Positions 6,107-15,374 are shown, counted from the stretch's first letter. The stretch is DNA of 64,000 nt from Bin87 sp965204685 (GCA_965204685.1 OZ242004.1:3844001-3908000), one strand, 5' to 3'. Numbers and translations are program-made. The notes: generated by a model from the sequence alone, not told the origin.

Positions 6107-9034
6107 ATGAACATCGACGGTGACAGCATCCGCAGATCCTTCGCCCAATTCTTTGAAGAACGCGGGCACCAGTACATGCCCTCTGCCTCCCTCATTCCCG
6201 CCGGCGACCCCACCCTGCTCTTCACATCGGCCGGAATGGTCCCGTTCAAGCCCTTCTTCATGGGCGAGCAGACTCCACCCCGTCGCCGTCTCACCAGCTG
6301 CCAGAAGTCCTTCCGCACCACTGACATCGACGAGGTTGGCGACCACAAGCACCTCACCTTCTTCGAAATGCTGGGCAATTTCAGCATCGGCGACTACTTC
6401 AAGAAGGACGCCGTGGCCTTTGCGTGGGACCTGTGCACCGGTCTCTTCGGTTTGGAACCGGAAAGGATGTACGTGACAGTACACCTGGACGACGACGAAG
6501 CCTACGACCTGTGGCTCAATGACATCGGCGTGCCGCCGGAGCGCATCTACCGCTACGGCAACGCAGACAACTGGTGGGGTCCCGCCGGCCTGGAGGGACC
6601 CACCGGCCCCTGTTCGGAACTCCATTACGACGGCGGCGCGGAAAAGGGTCGAGGCCAACATCGCGTCACCGACGAGATGATGACGCCCGACGAGCTCACC
6701 GCCATGCTCCGAGTCGAAGCCGAGGGTGGCCCCGCTGCCGACCCCGGCGGCTGCCATCCCAACTGCGACTGTGAGCGGTTCGTGGAGCTGTGGAACCTGG
6801 TCTTCATGCAGTATTACCAGGACCTCGACGGCGTCCGTACTCCGCTGCCGGCTCCTAGCGTCGACACCGGCATGGGCCTCGAGCGCGCCGCCGCCGTGCT
6901 GCAGGGCAAGCCCAACGTCTATGAGACCGACCTTTTCCGGCCCATAATCGACTCCGTCTGCAATCTCACCGGCCACGAATACGGTTCAGACCAGGAAACC
7001 GACTACGCCATCCGCGTCGTTGCCGAGCACGCCCGCGCCGCATCGTTCCTCATTAGCGACGGCGTCGTCCCGTCCAATAGTGATCGCGGCTATGTCCTCC
7101 GCCGCATCATCCGGCGGGCCATCCGCTACGGGCGCCAACTCGGCCTTGGCCGTCCCTTCATGACGGAAGTCACCGACGCCGTCATTGCGCGTTTCGCCGG
7201 TGCCTATCCCGTTCTCTCGGAAAACAAAGGTTTCATTGAGCGGGTGATTAGGCTCGAGGAAGAACGCTTCAGCCGCAGCTTTCAACGAGGGCTGGATATT
7301 TTGTCTGGTATGGTCATCGAGCGCTACTCCACCCAAGTGTCCGCCTTTATTGACTCTGCGAACGAGGAAGATCGGTCATCGTTACCGACCCAAATTACTG
7401 GAACCGACGATATAGAAACAAAATATGGCAGCGAGCAAGGCGGCAACGTAGGCGCAGCCATTTACGAACTCGCGCTGGCTGCACTCACTGAGGAAATTGG
7501 ATCGTATTTGCAGGCGGAAGAGTTCTTACGTCACCAAATTTCAGGTAAGGAGGCCTTCGTCCTCTACGACACCTACGGGTTCCCACCCGAGTTGGTGGAC
7601 GAAATCGCTCGGCGTGAATACGACCTCGCGGTGGACATGGACGGCTTCAACTCCGAGATGGAGGCTAAGCGCGAGCACGACCGGGTCGGCCACCAGGTCA
7701 CCGGCAGTATGGAGATCGTCACCGCCTATGAGAACCTCGGGGCCGGACGTACCTCTTTCGACGGTTATCAGCACACGACCATGGACACCCGCGTCCTCGG
7801 CATCCTGCGCGAAGGCGAGGCAGTGGGACACGCCACCCGGGGCCAGCAGGTCGAGATCGTCCTGGCCGAAACCTGCTTCTACGCCGAGGGCGGCGGACAG
7901 GTGGGCGACCAGGGCACCATCACCGGGCCCAGCGGCTACGTGCGTGTCGAAGACACCCAGAGTCCGGTGGCCGGCCTCATCGTGCACCGGGGACTGGTTT
8001 CCGAAGGGGACATCGCACTGGGCGAGACAGTAACCGCCCGGGTGGAAACGGAACGCCGCCTTGACGCTTCCCGCAACCACAGCGGCACCCACCTGCTCCA
8101 CGCCGCGCTGCGCTCCGTGCTGGGACCCCACGTTCGGCAAGCCGGTTCGCTGTGTGCCCCCGGCCGGCTACGCTTCGACTTCAACCACGTCGGCGCAATG
8201 ACCCCGGACGAGCAACTGGACGTCCAGAGCCTGGCCAACCGCAAGATCCGCGAGAACCTGTCGGTAACCGCCCGCGAGACCACTTACACTGACGCCGTTC
8301 GAGACGGCGCGCTGGCGTTCTTCGGCGACCGCTATGGCGACGTGGTTCGAGTGGTGCGCATGGGCAGCCACGACGAGCCGTTCAGCTTCGAGGTCTGCGG
8401 CGGCACCCACGTTCACGCCACCGGCGAGGTTGGCACTCTGGTGGTGCTGGGCGAATCCAGCATCGGCGGCGGCATGCGCCGCATTGAAGCCGTGACCGGC
8501 CGCGCCGCCGAAGAGCTGTTTGTCCAGCAGACGGCCACCCTGGAAGCCATCTCTCGTAAACTCCAGGCGCCCGTACCCGAACTGGAAGCCCGGCTGGATG
8601 CCTACATGGCCGACACCGACGTTTTGCGCCGGCGCCTGGCCGACGCCGAACGGGCCAGCCTGCGCTCGGAAGCCGAGTCTTTGCTCGGACGCACTCGTGA
8701 CATCGAGGGCGTGAAGCTTGTCGCCGGCGTGACATCCGCCCATAACGTTGAAGCCATGCGCGAGATGGGCGACTTCCTCAAGCAGAAACTGGAGAACGTA
8801 GTCGTCGCCCTGGGCGCGGTGATCGACGGCTCCCCGATTATCGTCACCATGGTCACGCCGGACCTGGTGAGCCGGGGCCTCCACGCCGGCAACATCGCCC
8901 GAGACGCCGCCAAGCTCATGGGCGGCGGCGGCGGCGGCCGTCCGGAAACCGCCCAAGCCGGCGGGCGCCAACCAGAACGCCTGGGCGCCGCGCTGGACAG
9001 CGTCGGCAACCTGGTGCGCGATGCTCTAAACTGA
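6107..9034 (+). CDS. alaS: Alanine--tRNA ligase with two internal insertions
   Basis: AlaRS charges tRNA-Ala and clears mischarged Ser/Gly in its editing domain. The class II catalytic domain starts normally (FFEERGH, FTSAGMVPFKPFF), the editing domain has H658-x3-H662 (HSGTH) and C764-x3-H768 (CGGTH), and a Gly-rich C-Ala domain ends the protein. At 975 residues it is about 100 longer than usual. One insertion of roughly 30 residues precedes the CHPNCDCERF segment. A second of about 70 residues lies around residues 405-475 (bases about 7320-7540) and is visibly less GC-rich than its surroundings. Catalytic and editing residues are intact, so the enzyme should be functional. Confidence 0.97.
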   Translation: MNIDGDSIRRSFAQFFEERGHQYMPSASLIPAGDPTLLFTSAGMVPFKPFFMGEQTPPRRRLTSCQKSFRTTDIDEVGDHKHLTFFEMLGNFSIGDYFKKDAVAFAWDLCTGLFGLEPERMYVTVHLDDDEAYDLWLNDIGVPPERIYRYGNADNWWGPAGLEGPTGPCSELHYDGGAEKGRGQHRVTDEMMTPDELTAMLRVEAEGGPAADPGGCHPNCDCERFVELWNLVFMQYYQDLDGVRTPLPAPSVDTGMGLERAAAVLQGKPNVYETDLFRPIIDSVCNLTGHEYGSDQETDYAIRVVAEHARAASFLISDGVVPSNSDRGYVLRRIIRRAIRYGRQLGLGRPFMTEVTDAVIARFAGAYPVLSENKGFIERVIRLEEERFSRSFQRGLDILSGMVIERYSTQVSAFIDSANEEDRSSLPTQITGTDDIETKYGSEQGGNVGAAIYELALAALTEEIGSYLQAEEFLRHQISGKEAFVLYDTYGFPPELVDEIARREYDLAVDMDGFNSEMEAKREHDRVGHQVTGSMEIVTAYENLGAGRTSFDGYQHTTMDTRVLGILREGEAVGHATRGQQVEIVLAETCFYAEGGGQVGDQGTITGPSGYVRVEDTQSPVAGLIVHRGLVSEGDIALGETVTARVETERRLDASRNHSGTHLLHAALRSVLGPHVRQAGSLCAPGRLRFDFNHVGAMTPDEQLDVQSLANRKIRENLSVTARETTYTDAVRDGALAFFGDRYGDVVRVVRMGSHDEPFSFEVCGGTHVHATGEVGTLVVLGESSIGGGMRRIEAVTGRAAEELFVQQTATLEAISRKLQAPVPELEARLDAYMADTDVLRRRLADAERASLRSEAESLLGRTRDIEGVKLVAGVTSAHNVEAMREMGDFLKQKLENVVVALGAVIDGSPIIVTMVTPDLVSRGLHAGNIARDAAKLMGGGGGGRPETAQAGGRQPERLGAALDSVGNLVRDALN

Positions 9035-9061
9035 TAATCAAACCGGGCATCGGAGGTCATG

Positions 9062-9316
9062 ATGCGTATTTCCAAGAGGGGCCAAATAACCATACCCAAA
9101 GACTTGCGAGACCGTTTTGGGATGCACCCCGACGCGGAGGTTGAAATTACGGCAACCGAAGGCGGCCTGCTCATCCGCAAGCGAGTGAAGGGACAGCATC
9201 CAGTGGACGCTATTTATGGCATCCTGGGCAAAGGCGGAAGCACCGACGAGTATATGTCGGAAATTCGAGGCTATGACTACGCCGCGGAACTTCGTAGATA
9301 TAACGACGGCAGCTGA
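9062..9316 (+). CDS. AbrB/MazE-type antitoxin
   Basis: This 84-residue swapped-hairpin AbrB protein has an N-terminal MRISKRGQITIPKDLRDRFG, the classical operator-binding half. The C-terminal half (VKGQHPVDAIYGIL ... YDYAAELRRYNDGS) would wrap the toxin. Two ATGs lie in tandem; 9062 is preferred because GGAGG at 9052-9056 is too close to 9059. The VapC toxin starts inside its end, the usual arrangement for coupled toxin-antitoxin translation and autoregulation. Confidence 0.88.
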   Translation: MRISKRGQITIPKDLRDRFGMHPDAEVEITATEGGLLIRKRVKGQHPVDAIYGILGKGGSTDEYMSEIRGYDYAAELRRYNDGS

Positions 9317-9695
9317 CACCAACGTCTTGCTGGACATATTCCTCCCGGATGCAGCAACCAGCCAGGCATCAAGGGAACTACTTCGGACTGCCTACGACCG
9401 AGGCCCGTTGATCGTTTGCGATATTGTGTACGCAGAGTTGGTCCCACGTTTCGATAGCCGCGACGCCCTGAACGCGGCCTTGCGTTCAATCAGCGCAACG
9501 GTTTCACCGATAAATACGGACATCGCCTTTGCCGCCGGGTTGCGTTGGGGACAATACCGGCGTGCCGGTGGCCCCAGAACGCGTATCCTGTCCGATTTTC
9601 TGATTGGCGCCCACGCCATAGCTGCCGCTGACGCATTCTTGACCAGAGACCGGGGATTCTATGTAACCTACTTCCCGGAGTTGCAAATCGGCTGA
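9273..9695 (+). CDS. PIN-domain toxin (VapC family)
   Basis: The 140-residue PIN ribonuclease has the four expected acidic positions: Asp in AADTNVLLD, Glu in VYAELVP, Asp in LSDFLIGAHA and Asp in LTRDRGF. The only ATG in frame before the PIN core is at 9273, so the gene overlaps the antitoxin end by 44 bases. VapC toxins cleave tRNA or rRNA when the antitoxin is degraded. The start could also be a non-ATG codon closer to the DTN motif. Confidence 0.85.
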   Translation: MTTPRNFVDITTAADTNVLLDIFLPDAATSQASRELLRTAYDRGPLIVCDIVYAELVPRFDSRDALNAALRSISATVSPINTDIAFAAGLRWGQYRRAGGPRTRILSDFLIGAHAIAAADAFLTRDRGFYVTYFPELQIG

Positions 9696-9719
9696 CTTGC
9701 CGTTGTCGAACGATTGACC

Positions 9720-10160
9720 ATGTCTCCGCCTAAACCGTCGGACCTTGCGCGCGCCGGCCGCCTGCTGGGCCTGGACGTCGGCGACCGACGCATCGGGCTG
9801 GCGGTGAGCATACCCCCGGGAGAGCTGGTCCTGCCCGCCGGCTACCTGGAACGTCGTAATCGGCGAGCCGACATCGCCGCGATCCTGGAACAAGCCAGCC
9901 AGCGCGACGCAGTAGCCATCATCGTGGGCATGCCCTATGACACCCGTGGCCGATCCGGGGAGCAGGCTCGTAAAACCGCCACGCTGGTTCGCGCACTGCA
10001 ACGAACCACCGACATCCCCGTGCTGACCGTCGACGAATCTTTCAGCTCCAACGCTGCCGCCAACGACCTGCTGCAGTCCGGTCAGAGCCCGAGCCGCGAC
10101 CCCGGCGCAGTTGACGCCGCCGCCGCCGCCGCGATCCTGCGCCGCTTTCTGGACTCGTAG
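9720..10160 (+). CDS. ruvX: Putative pre-16S rRNA nuclease / Holliday junction resolvase YqgF
   Basis: The 146-residue RNase H-fold protein carries GLDVGDRRIGLAVS near the N-terminus, IVGMPYDTRGRSG in the middle and VDESFSS towards the end, the three conserved YqgF segments with catalytic Asp and Glu. It follows alaS and the toxin-antitoxin pair; alaS-ruvX proximity is common in bacteria, and the pair here looks inserted between them. ATG 9720 is used. A TTG two codons earlier is possible, and neither has a strong ribosome-binding site. Confidence 0.9.
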   Translation: MSPPKPSDLARAGRLLGLDVGDRRIGLAVSIPPGELVLPAGYLERRNRRADIAAILEQASQRDAVAIIVGMPYDTRGRSGEQARKTATLVRALQRTTDIPVLTVDESFSSNAAANDLLQSGQSPSRDPGAVDAAAAAAILRRFLDS

Positions 10161-10226
10161 GCGCCAATCCCGTCTCGACAGACGATTCTCTTTCGGAAAC
10201 GCTCCGAAACGCCGTTATGCACGCGC

Positions 10227-10256
10227 TTGACGTGCTGCGAACGGCAGTTCTATAAT
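10227..10256 (+). promoter_or_regulatory. Strong sigma-70-type promoter
   Basis: TTGACG at 10227-10232, an 18-base spacer and a perfect TATAAT at 10251-10256. It predicts a transcript starting near 10263 and reading the two coupled genes at 10293 and 10661. Confidence 0.75.
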
Positions 10257-10292
10257 GCTGGAGTGTTTAGAACGTCCGTTTCGAGGTGGATT

Positions 10293-10664
10293 ATGTTCGC
10301 CATGAACGCCGTGGCGCCCAAGCAGCGTCAAATCGCCGAACCGAGATTCGACCACTACGAAGATACCGGGTGTGAGGTCGCCCCTACCTGCTTCGACTGC
10401 CCGCTACCTCGCTGCAAGTTCGACGACATGGAATGGTTCTACAAATACCGTCGCCTGGGGCGCTACCTGCACATGGCCACGGTGATACATGAAGAGGGCC
10501 TCACCGTCCCCGAAGCCGCTGAGCGATTCTCCGTCACCCAGCGAACCGTGTTTCGAGTCTTGCGCCGTTGCCAGGATGCCATGCGGGAACTGACACCGGC
10601 GGAAGCCGCCGTGTTCGCCAGCCTGGCGGCATGGCCGCCCCGAACGAAGCGAGCCAACCGATGA
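10293..10664 (+). CDS. Small Cys-cluster/HTH DNA-binding protein
   Basis: This 123-residue protein has a Cys-rich segment (CEVAPTCFDCPLPRCKFDD) that could bind zinc or iron-sulfur. A helix-turn-helix follows (GLTVPEAAERFSVTQRTVFRVLRRC) resembling sigma-region-4/DeoR-type HTHs. ATG 10293 lies after GAGGTGG and downstream of the promoter at 10227. The gene ends in an ATGA overlap with the next gene, a membrane protein, so the two are translationally coupled and probably act together. I do not recognise a named family. Confidence 0.75.
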   Translation: MFAMNAVAPKQRQIAEPRFDHYEDTGCEVAPTCFDCPLPRCKFDDMEWFYKYRRLGRYLHMATVIHEEGLTVPEAAERFSVTQRTVFRVLRRCQDAMRELTPAEAAVFASLAAWPPRTKRANR

Positions 10665-11056
10665 TCGAAGACAGACCCAACACCGCACTGTGGCGGTTCT
10701 TCGACGGTGCAGCGTCAGTCAGCGCCAGCATGTTGTTATCGGTCGCTGTCAACGCCTGCGCCTTCTGCAATGGTTTTCCACTGTTGGGCTACCTCGCGTC
10801 ACTGACCAATCGGGAAGACGGGATTATAATAACGGCAACGCTGTTACTGTTCCCCACCACCGCAGCGCTCTATGGAGTTTTCAAAATGTTCTTCGCAGCC
10901 AAAGAAGCCGCCGAACGCAAAGCCCGGGAACGCCGGCGCCAAGCCCGAGAAGAAGGGATCCGGGAGGAGCGCAAGCGGATCGGTCGCATCCTGCAAGAGC
11001 AGGGTGTAGAACTCACCCCGGAACTCGCCAGAAGGCTCGCTGGCGACGACGAATAA
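10661..11056 (+). CDS. Two-TM membrane protein with basic coiled-coil tail
   Basis: This 131-residue protein has two predicted membrane helices (about residues 20-45 and 53-78) followed by a long charged helix rich in Arg, Lys and Glu that should form a cytoplasmic coiled coil. Its ATG overlaps the stop codon of the HTH/Cys protein (ATGA at 10661-10664). The architecture suggests a membrane sensor or scaffold for the coupled HTH protein. No family is recognised. Confidence 0.7.
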   Translation: MIEDRPNTALWRFFDGAASVSASMLLSVAVNACAFCNGFPLLGYLASLTNREDGIIITATLLLFPTTAALYGVFKMFFAAKEAAERKARERRRQAREEGIREERKRIGRILQEQGVELTPELARRLAGDDE

Positions 11057-11062
11057 CCCGGT

Positions 11063-12238
11063 CTAACCCCGGGGCAGCCCCAGGCCGCGGCCGGCCACGA
11101 TGCCCCTCTGCACTTCCGAGGTGCCACCAGCGATCTTGTGGGAAAAGCTGATCATCCAGTTTTCCGGCAGACGACCGTTCAGCGGAGCCCGTTTCTCACC
11201 ACGTCCCAGCATGCCTTCTAGACCAGCCACTTCCAGCACGCTGTTGGCGGACCGATGCAGCGTTTCACTCCCGAAAGCCTTGCTCATGGACGCTTCCTTG
11301 TTGGGGACCAGGCCCTCACCCTGCATCCACGCCACGTTGTAGGCCATCAGGCGCGCCACCTCACACTCCACGTACCGGTCGGCCAGCAGGTTCCGCACCC
11401 AGGGCTGTTGCGTAACCTTGACCCCGTTGCGCGAAATCTGCCCTGCGTACTCCCGGGTGTCATCCAGCAGCCGCCGCGCGATGGCAGAGTAATCGATACC
11501 CGAACGCTCGAAGTCCAGCAGCGTCACCGCCACGTACCAGCCGCGGTTTTCCTCGCCGACCACGTTGCTGCTGGGCACGCGCACGTTGTCGAAGATCACC
11601 TGGTTGAACTCGTGCCCGCCGGCCATGTTAACGACCGGACGCACCTCTACTCCCGGCGTCTTCATGTCGACCAGGATGAAACTGATTCCGCGATGCCGCG
11701 GCGCCTCCGGGTCGGTTCGTGCCAGGCACATGATCCAATCGGAATGGTGCGCCAGCGTCGTCCAAATCTTGGAGCCGTTGATTATGTACTCGTCGCCGTC
11801 GCGCACGGCCCTGGTGCTCAGCGATGCCAGATCAGAGCCTGATTCGGGCTCGCTGTAACCCTGGCACCACTGGATTTCGCCGCGCGCAATGGGGGGAAGG
11901 TGCGTCTGTTTCTGCTCATCGCTGCCGTGGATCATCAGTGTGGGACCTAACATCCGCACGCCAAAAATGTCCCGTCCCGGCGCCCTGAGGTAGGCCAGCT
12001 CCTCGTTGTAAATTGCCGATTGCACCGGTGACGCATCCTGCCCGCCGTACTCCTCCGGCCAGTGCATCGTCAACCAGCCGCGCTCGGCCAGCCGGCCGCG
12101 CAGGTGCATGGTGAAGTCCCAATCGTATTCCTCAGGCCAGCGCCCGCCGCCTTCCCAGTCCGCCGGCAATTCCGCCCGGATGAACTGGCGCAGCTCGTCT
12201 CGGAAATGATCGTCTTCCGGAGTGAAGCGGTACTCCAA
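11063..12238 (-). CDS. Acyl-CoA dehydrogenase family protein
   Basis: The 391-residue FAD enzyme has the family signature WCQGYSEPESGSDLASL in the central beta domain and GGTSEVQRGIVAGRGLG at the C-terminus, where FAD and the acyl-CoA contact. It would introduce an alpha-beta double bond into an acyl-CoA, with electrons passed to ETF. The start is a TTG at 12238, supported by GGGAGG just upstream. Catabolic members acting on branched or side-chain-like acyl-CoAs have this length. The substrate is unknown. Confidence 0.92.
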   Translation of the reverse strand: MEYRFTPEDDHFRDELRQFIRAELPADWEGGGRWPEEYDWDFTMHLRGRLAERGWLTMHWPEEYGGQDASPVQSAIYNEELAYLRAPGRDIFGVRMLGPTLMIHGSDEQKQTHLPPIARGEIQWCQGYSEPESGSDLASLSTRAVRDGDEYIINGSKIWTTLAHHSDWIMCLARTDPEAPRHRGISFILVDMKTPGVEVRPVVNMAGGHEFNQVIFDNVRVPSSNVVGEENRGWYVAVTLLDFERSGIDYSAIARRLLDDTREYAGQISRNGVKVTQQPWVRNLLADRYVECEVARLMAYNVAWMQGEGLVPNKEASMSKAFGSETLHRSANSVLEVAGLEGMLGRGEKRAPLNGRLPENWMISFSHKIAGGTSEVQRGIVAGRGLGLPRG

Positions 12239-12290
12239 ACCTTGCCTCCCGCGAAATCAGATACCCGTCCTGATCAACCACGATTAGTCA

Positions 12291-12527
12291 TCAAGCATCC
12301 ACGGCCACGCAGGTCACGGTTCGCACCACACCTACCACCGTGTGAATCTTCTCCGTGACCAATCCTCCGACCACGGACATATCCTCGCCGGAGATCACTG
12401 CGATGATGTCGTAAGGCCCGGTGACCACATCAACCGATTCGATGCCGTCCAGGTCTCGCAGTGTGGTGGCTACGTCTCGGGTCCGCCCAACGGCGGTTTC
12501 AACCAACAAAAAGGCTTTCGTTGCCAT
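12291..12527 (-). CDS. Stand-alone Lrp/AsnC ligand-binding (RAM) domain protein
   Basis: These 78 residues are a single ferredoxin-like alpha-beta RAM domain (AFLLVETAVGRTRDVATTLR, VDVVTGPYDIIAVISGED) without the HTH of full Lrp/AsnC regulators. AGGAG precedes ATG 12527. Such proteins usually act as amino-acid sensors or partner other Lrp proteins. It lies upstream of the acyl-CoA dehydrogenase on the same strand and may be co-transcribed. Confidence 0.88.
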   Translation of the reverse strand: MATKAFLLVETAVGRTRDVATTLRDLDGIESVDVVTGPYDIIAVISGEDMSVVGGLVTEKIHTVVGVVRTVTCVAVDA

Positions 12528-12647
12528 GATTTAGCGTCTCCTGTTTCAAGGGTGAAGCGGGACGAAATCGGCGAGCCGTAGCCCGGCCGCATGCGCCGGG
12601 CAATTCTACGGTGGCCCCATCGGGAGTGTCAATTGAACCCGGCCGCG

Positions 12648-13529
12648 CTACAGATCGGCAGCCAACCGCCGTACCAGATCGGCCGCTGCCTGCCGAGTGT
12701 CGTCCCGCTTCAGCGCATACTCCATTGAGGCCCGCAACAATCCCAGCGGGTTGCCGCCATCGTACCGTATTCCGTCAAACTCGCAGGCGTAAACGGCCAC
12801 GTCTTCCATCAGCAATGCCAGGCCATCGGTCAGCTGGATCTCGCCACGAGCTCCCGGCGGGGTCCGCTCGAGGCAATCGAAAACCTGCGGCGGCAGCAGG
12901 TATCGGCCCACTATGGACAGGTTGGAAGGCGCAGTCCCGGGTGGCGGCTTTTCCACCATCCCGCGTACCCGGTGCCGACCCTCTCCAGCCGGTTCCGAAT
13001 CCACCACCCCGTAATTCTGCACCAGTTCCCACGGCACGCGCTCCACCGCTACCGCCGCTACCGCCGCGGCGCCGTCTTCCCCGGTGACCGCAGCCATCAT
13101 CTGGGACAGCACTCCCGGCGAGTGGTCGACGATGTCATCCGGCAAAATCACCGCGAACGGTTCATTGCCCACCGCCTCGCGCGCCGTGAGCACGGCGTGA
13201 CCCAAGCCCAGCGGTTCCTCCTGGATCACGAATGACACGTCGGCCAGGTTCGCTCCGGATCGCACCTTCTGTAGGAGCCGTGTATCGTCGGCCAGGCGTT
13301 CTTCGAGATCCGGCCGCGGCCGGAAATACTCCGCGATGCCCTCCTTGCCCGGGGACGTGACGACAATGACGTCGGTGATTCCCGCTTCGGCAGCCTCCTC
13401 CACCACGTACTGCAGCATGGGGCGGTCGAGTATCGGCAACAGTTCCTTGGGCACGGATCGGGTCACCGGCAGGAACCTGGTGCCCAGTCCGGCGGCGGGT
13501 ATGACTGCTTTACGAATAATGGCGTTCAT
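12648..13529 (-). CDS. galU: UTP--glucose-1-phosphate uridylyltransferase
   Basis: The 293-residue nucleotidyltransferase makes UDP-glucose for glycan synthesis. It has the N-terminal KAVIPAAGLGTRFLPVTRSV uridyl-binding loop and PKELLPILDRPML, then EEPLGLGHAVL, ILPDDIV and VEKPPPG as in GalU. ATG 13529 is preferred over TTG/GTG codons three residues upstream. It appears to be a single-gene unit between the AsnC-type gene and a small membrane protein. Confidence 0.93.
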   Translation of the reverse strand: MNAIIRKAVIPAAGLGTRFLPVTRSVPKELLPILDRPMLQYVVEEAAEAGITDVIVVTSPGKEGIAEYFRPRPDLEERLADDTRLLQKVRSGANLADVSFVIQEEPLGLGHAVLTAREAVGNEPFAVILPDDIVDHSPGVLSQMMAAVTGEDGAAAVAAVAVERVPWELVQNYGVVDSEPAGEGRHRVRGMVEKPPPGTAPSNLSIVGRYLLPPQVFDCLERTPPGARGEIQLTDGLALLMEDVAVYACEFDGIRYDGGNPLGLLRASMEYALKRDDTRQAAADLVRRLAADL

Positions 13530-13603
13530 CGCCACCAATCATAGCACGACGCGGTAACGTCGCCGGATAGGTCCGTGGCGGCGACCTGAGCCTGAACAGG
13601 GAG

Positions 13604-13870
13604 TTACTCAGGATTGGTCAAACGCTCAGCGCTTTCCACTTGTTGCGGCGAAGCGCGCCGGGTGCTGGCGAGGTAAGCAACCACGATCATCGCCGGCATG
13701 GCCAGGATGATTATCCCAATGATGATGACCACCGTGAGCTCGGTGAAACCCAGCTTCCCCAGCAGGATGTGGCTGAGGGCGGCCATGATCCACTGCAGGA
13801 GGGTGGGGTCCGCCTCTCCGTGGTGACGCCCCAGGGACGCCAGTATGGCAACGAACGCTGGTACGCCCAT
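13604..13870 (-). CDS. Small predicted membrane protein
   Basis: An 88-residue hydrophobic protein has one clear membrane helix (LTVVIIIGIIILAMPAMIVVA split across about residues 45-70) and a possible weaker helix near the N-terminus. It lies between an MFS transporter and galU on the same strand, but no strong ribosome-binding site decides the start (ATG 13870 or GTG 13879). Not recognised. Confidence 0.5.
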   Translation of the reverse strand: MGVPAFVAILASLGRHHGEADPTLLQWIMAALSHILLGKLGFTELTVVIIIGIIILAMPAMIVVAYLASTRRASPQQVESAERLTNPE

Positions 13871-13907
13871 CGCGGTCACCGCGGGCCACGCCGGTTAAGC
13901 GGCGGCC

Positions 13908-15374
13908 CTAGTACCGCCCGCCAGCGCCGGCCGTCGCCAACTGCGGGCCAGCCTCTGCCGGACGCGAGTTGTATCGGCTGGAATAGTGGTATTCCTTGAT
14001 GCTGTAGGCCATTATCGCCGCCGGAATCAGGGTAAGACCCGCGATCAGGAACGGCCAGAAGTAGCTCCCCAAATGGTCATACAGATACCCGGCCAACAGG
14101 ATGCTGAAGAAGGAGCCTATCTGGTGGGCGAAGAATACCCAGCCGCTGATGGTTCCCAGGGCCCGGAACCCGTACACGTCCGCGGTCAGAGTGGACGTAA
14201 GCGGTACGCTCGCCACCCACGACATCCCGGACAGCAGGGCGAACGCCACCAGTCCCAGCATCCCATAGCCGAACAGCGGCAGGAACACCAGGCACATGAA
14301 CGCCACGCCTCGGGTGGCGTAGACCAACGAAAGGACGTTCTTGCGACGCATCCGATCGCCCATGAACCCGGTGATGATCACTCCAGCGGCGTTTAGGCCG
14401 GTCATGACCCCGAAGATGGTACCGGCGAAAACCTTTTGATCCCAGGTCATCCAAAGCAGATTGACCTGCTCTGGCAGCACGTCCTCGGCGTAGGGAATGA
14501 AGTGAATGCTCAGCAACCCGGTGGTGATGCCGCAGACCACGTATGCACCCGACAATTGCCACATGGGAGGAGTCTTGAAGCATTGCCGCCAGTTCTGCAC
14601 CTCGTACAGGCCGGAGAGTTGCTGCCTGGCACCGCTGCCGGCAGGCGCATTCTCCGGGTCAGGGTCGCCGTCCGGATTGAGGCCCATTGATTGCGGACTG
14701 GGCCGCAAGAAGAACACCGCCAGCGGCGCCGAGAGGAATATCACCATGGCTCCCAAAAGGAACCACACTGTGCGCCAGCCCACCAACTCCACGCCCGCTA
14801 CGGTCAAACTGGCGTCGTCAATCACGCCCATCAGGTAGGCCGCGAACGGGATCATCAGCAGGCCGCCGATGGAGGTCCCTGCTGCGGCCAATCCAGTCGC
14901 TTTGCTGCGCTTGCGCCGGAACCACCGCACCACCAGGGCCAGCATGTTGGTTATTGACGCCGCGCTCAGACAGACGTTGACCACGATTGAGAACACCGCA
15001 ATGAACCACAGCAGGTCCAGCGGTATGCTGACCACCCCCAGGTCCAGAACATGGTTCATGTCCCGCATGAAGGCAAGGCTCATGATCGCCAGGCCCATGA
15101 CCGCCAGGCCGAAGCCGAACACCCGGCGTGGCCCATACTTATCGAACAGCGCGCCCATGATGGGCTGCATTGCCCCGTTGATGAGGAATCCAACGGAACC
15201 CACCCAGGAAATGTCCGAGCGGTCCCACCCGAACGTGGGCTCCATTTCGGTAACAAACAGGCCGAACCCCTGGCGGCCCGGCATGGAAAGGAAAGAGACG
15301 AAGAAGCAGGTGGCGACGATGTACCATCCGAAATACATCGGCGCGGTAACTGGCGCTGCGGATTTGGTTGTCAT
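13908..15374 (-). CDS. MFS transporter, monocarboxylate/oxalate-formate antiporter-like
   Basis: The 488-residue major facilitator has about 12 membrane helices. The N-terminus FGWYIVATCFFVSFLSMPGRQGFGLF and the loop LFDKYGPRRVFG are typical of OFA/MCT-like carriers of monocarboxylates. Two extended hydrophilic stretches lie before helix 5 and in the central loop. A GGGGG run precedes the ATG. A second carrier of the same subgroup lies upstream on the same strand, separated by a Uma2 gene. Confidence 0.88.
   Translation of the reverse strand: MTTKSAAPVTAPMYFGWYIVATCFFVSFLSMPGRQGFGLFVTEMEPTFGWDRSDISWVGSVGFLINGAMQPIMGALFDKYGPRRVFGFGLAVMGLAIMSLAFMRDMNHVLDLGVVSIPLDLLWFIAVFSIVVNVCLSAASITNMLALVVRWFRRKRSKATGLAAAGTSIGGLLMIPFAAYLMGVIDDASLTVAGVELVGWRTVWFLLGAMVIFLSAPLAVFFLRPSPQSMGLNPDGDPDPENAPAGSGARQQLSGLYEVQNWRQCFKTPPMWQLSGAYVVCGITTGLLSIHFIPYAEDVLPEQVNLLWMTWDQKVFAGTIFGVMTGLNAAGVIITGFMGDRMRRKNVLSLVYATRGVAFMCLVFLPLFGYGMLGLVAFALLSGMSWVASVPLTSTLTADVYGFRALGTISGWVFFAHQIGSFFSILLAGYLYDHLGSYFWPFLIAGLTLIPAAIMAYSIKEYHYSSRYNSRPAEAGPQLATAGAGGRY

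Noticed and set aside
9714..9719. TTG start for ruvX
   Set aside because: ATG 9720 two codons later is preferred; neither has a clear ribosome-binding site, so the difference is not decisive.
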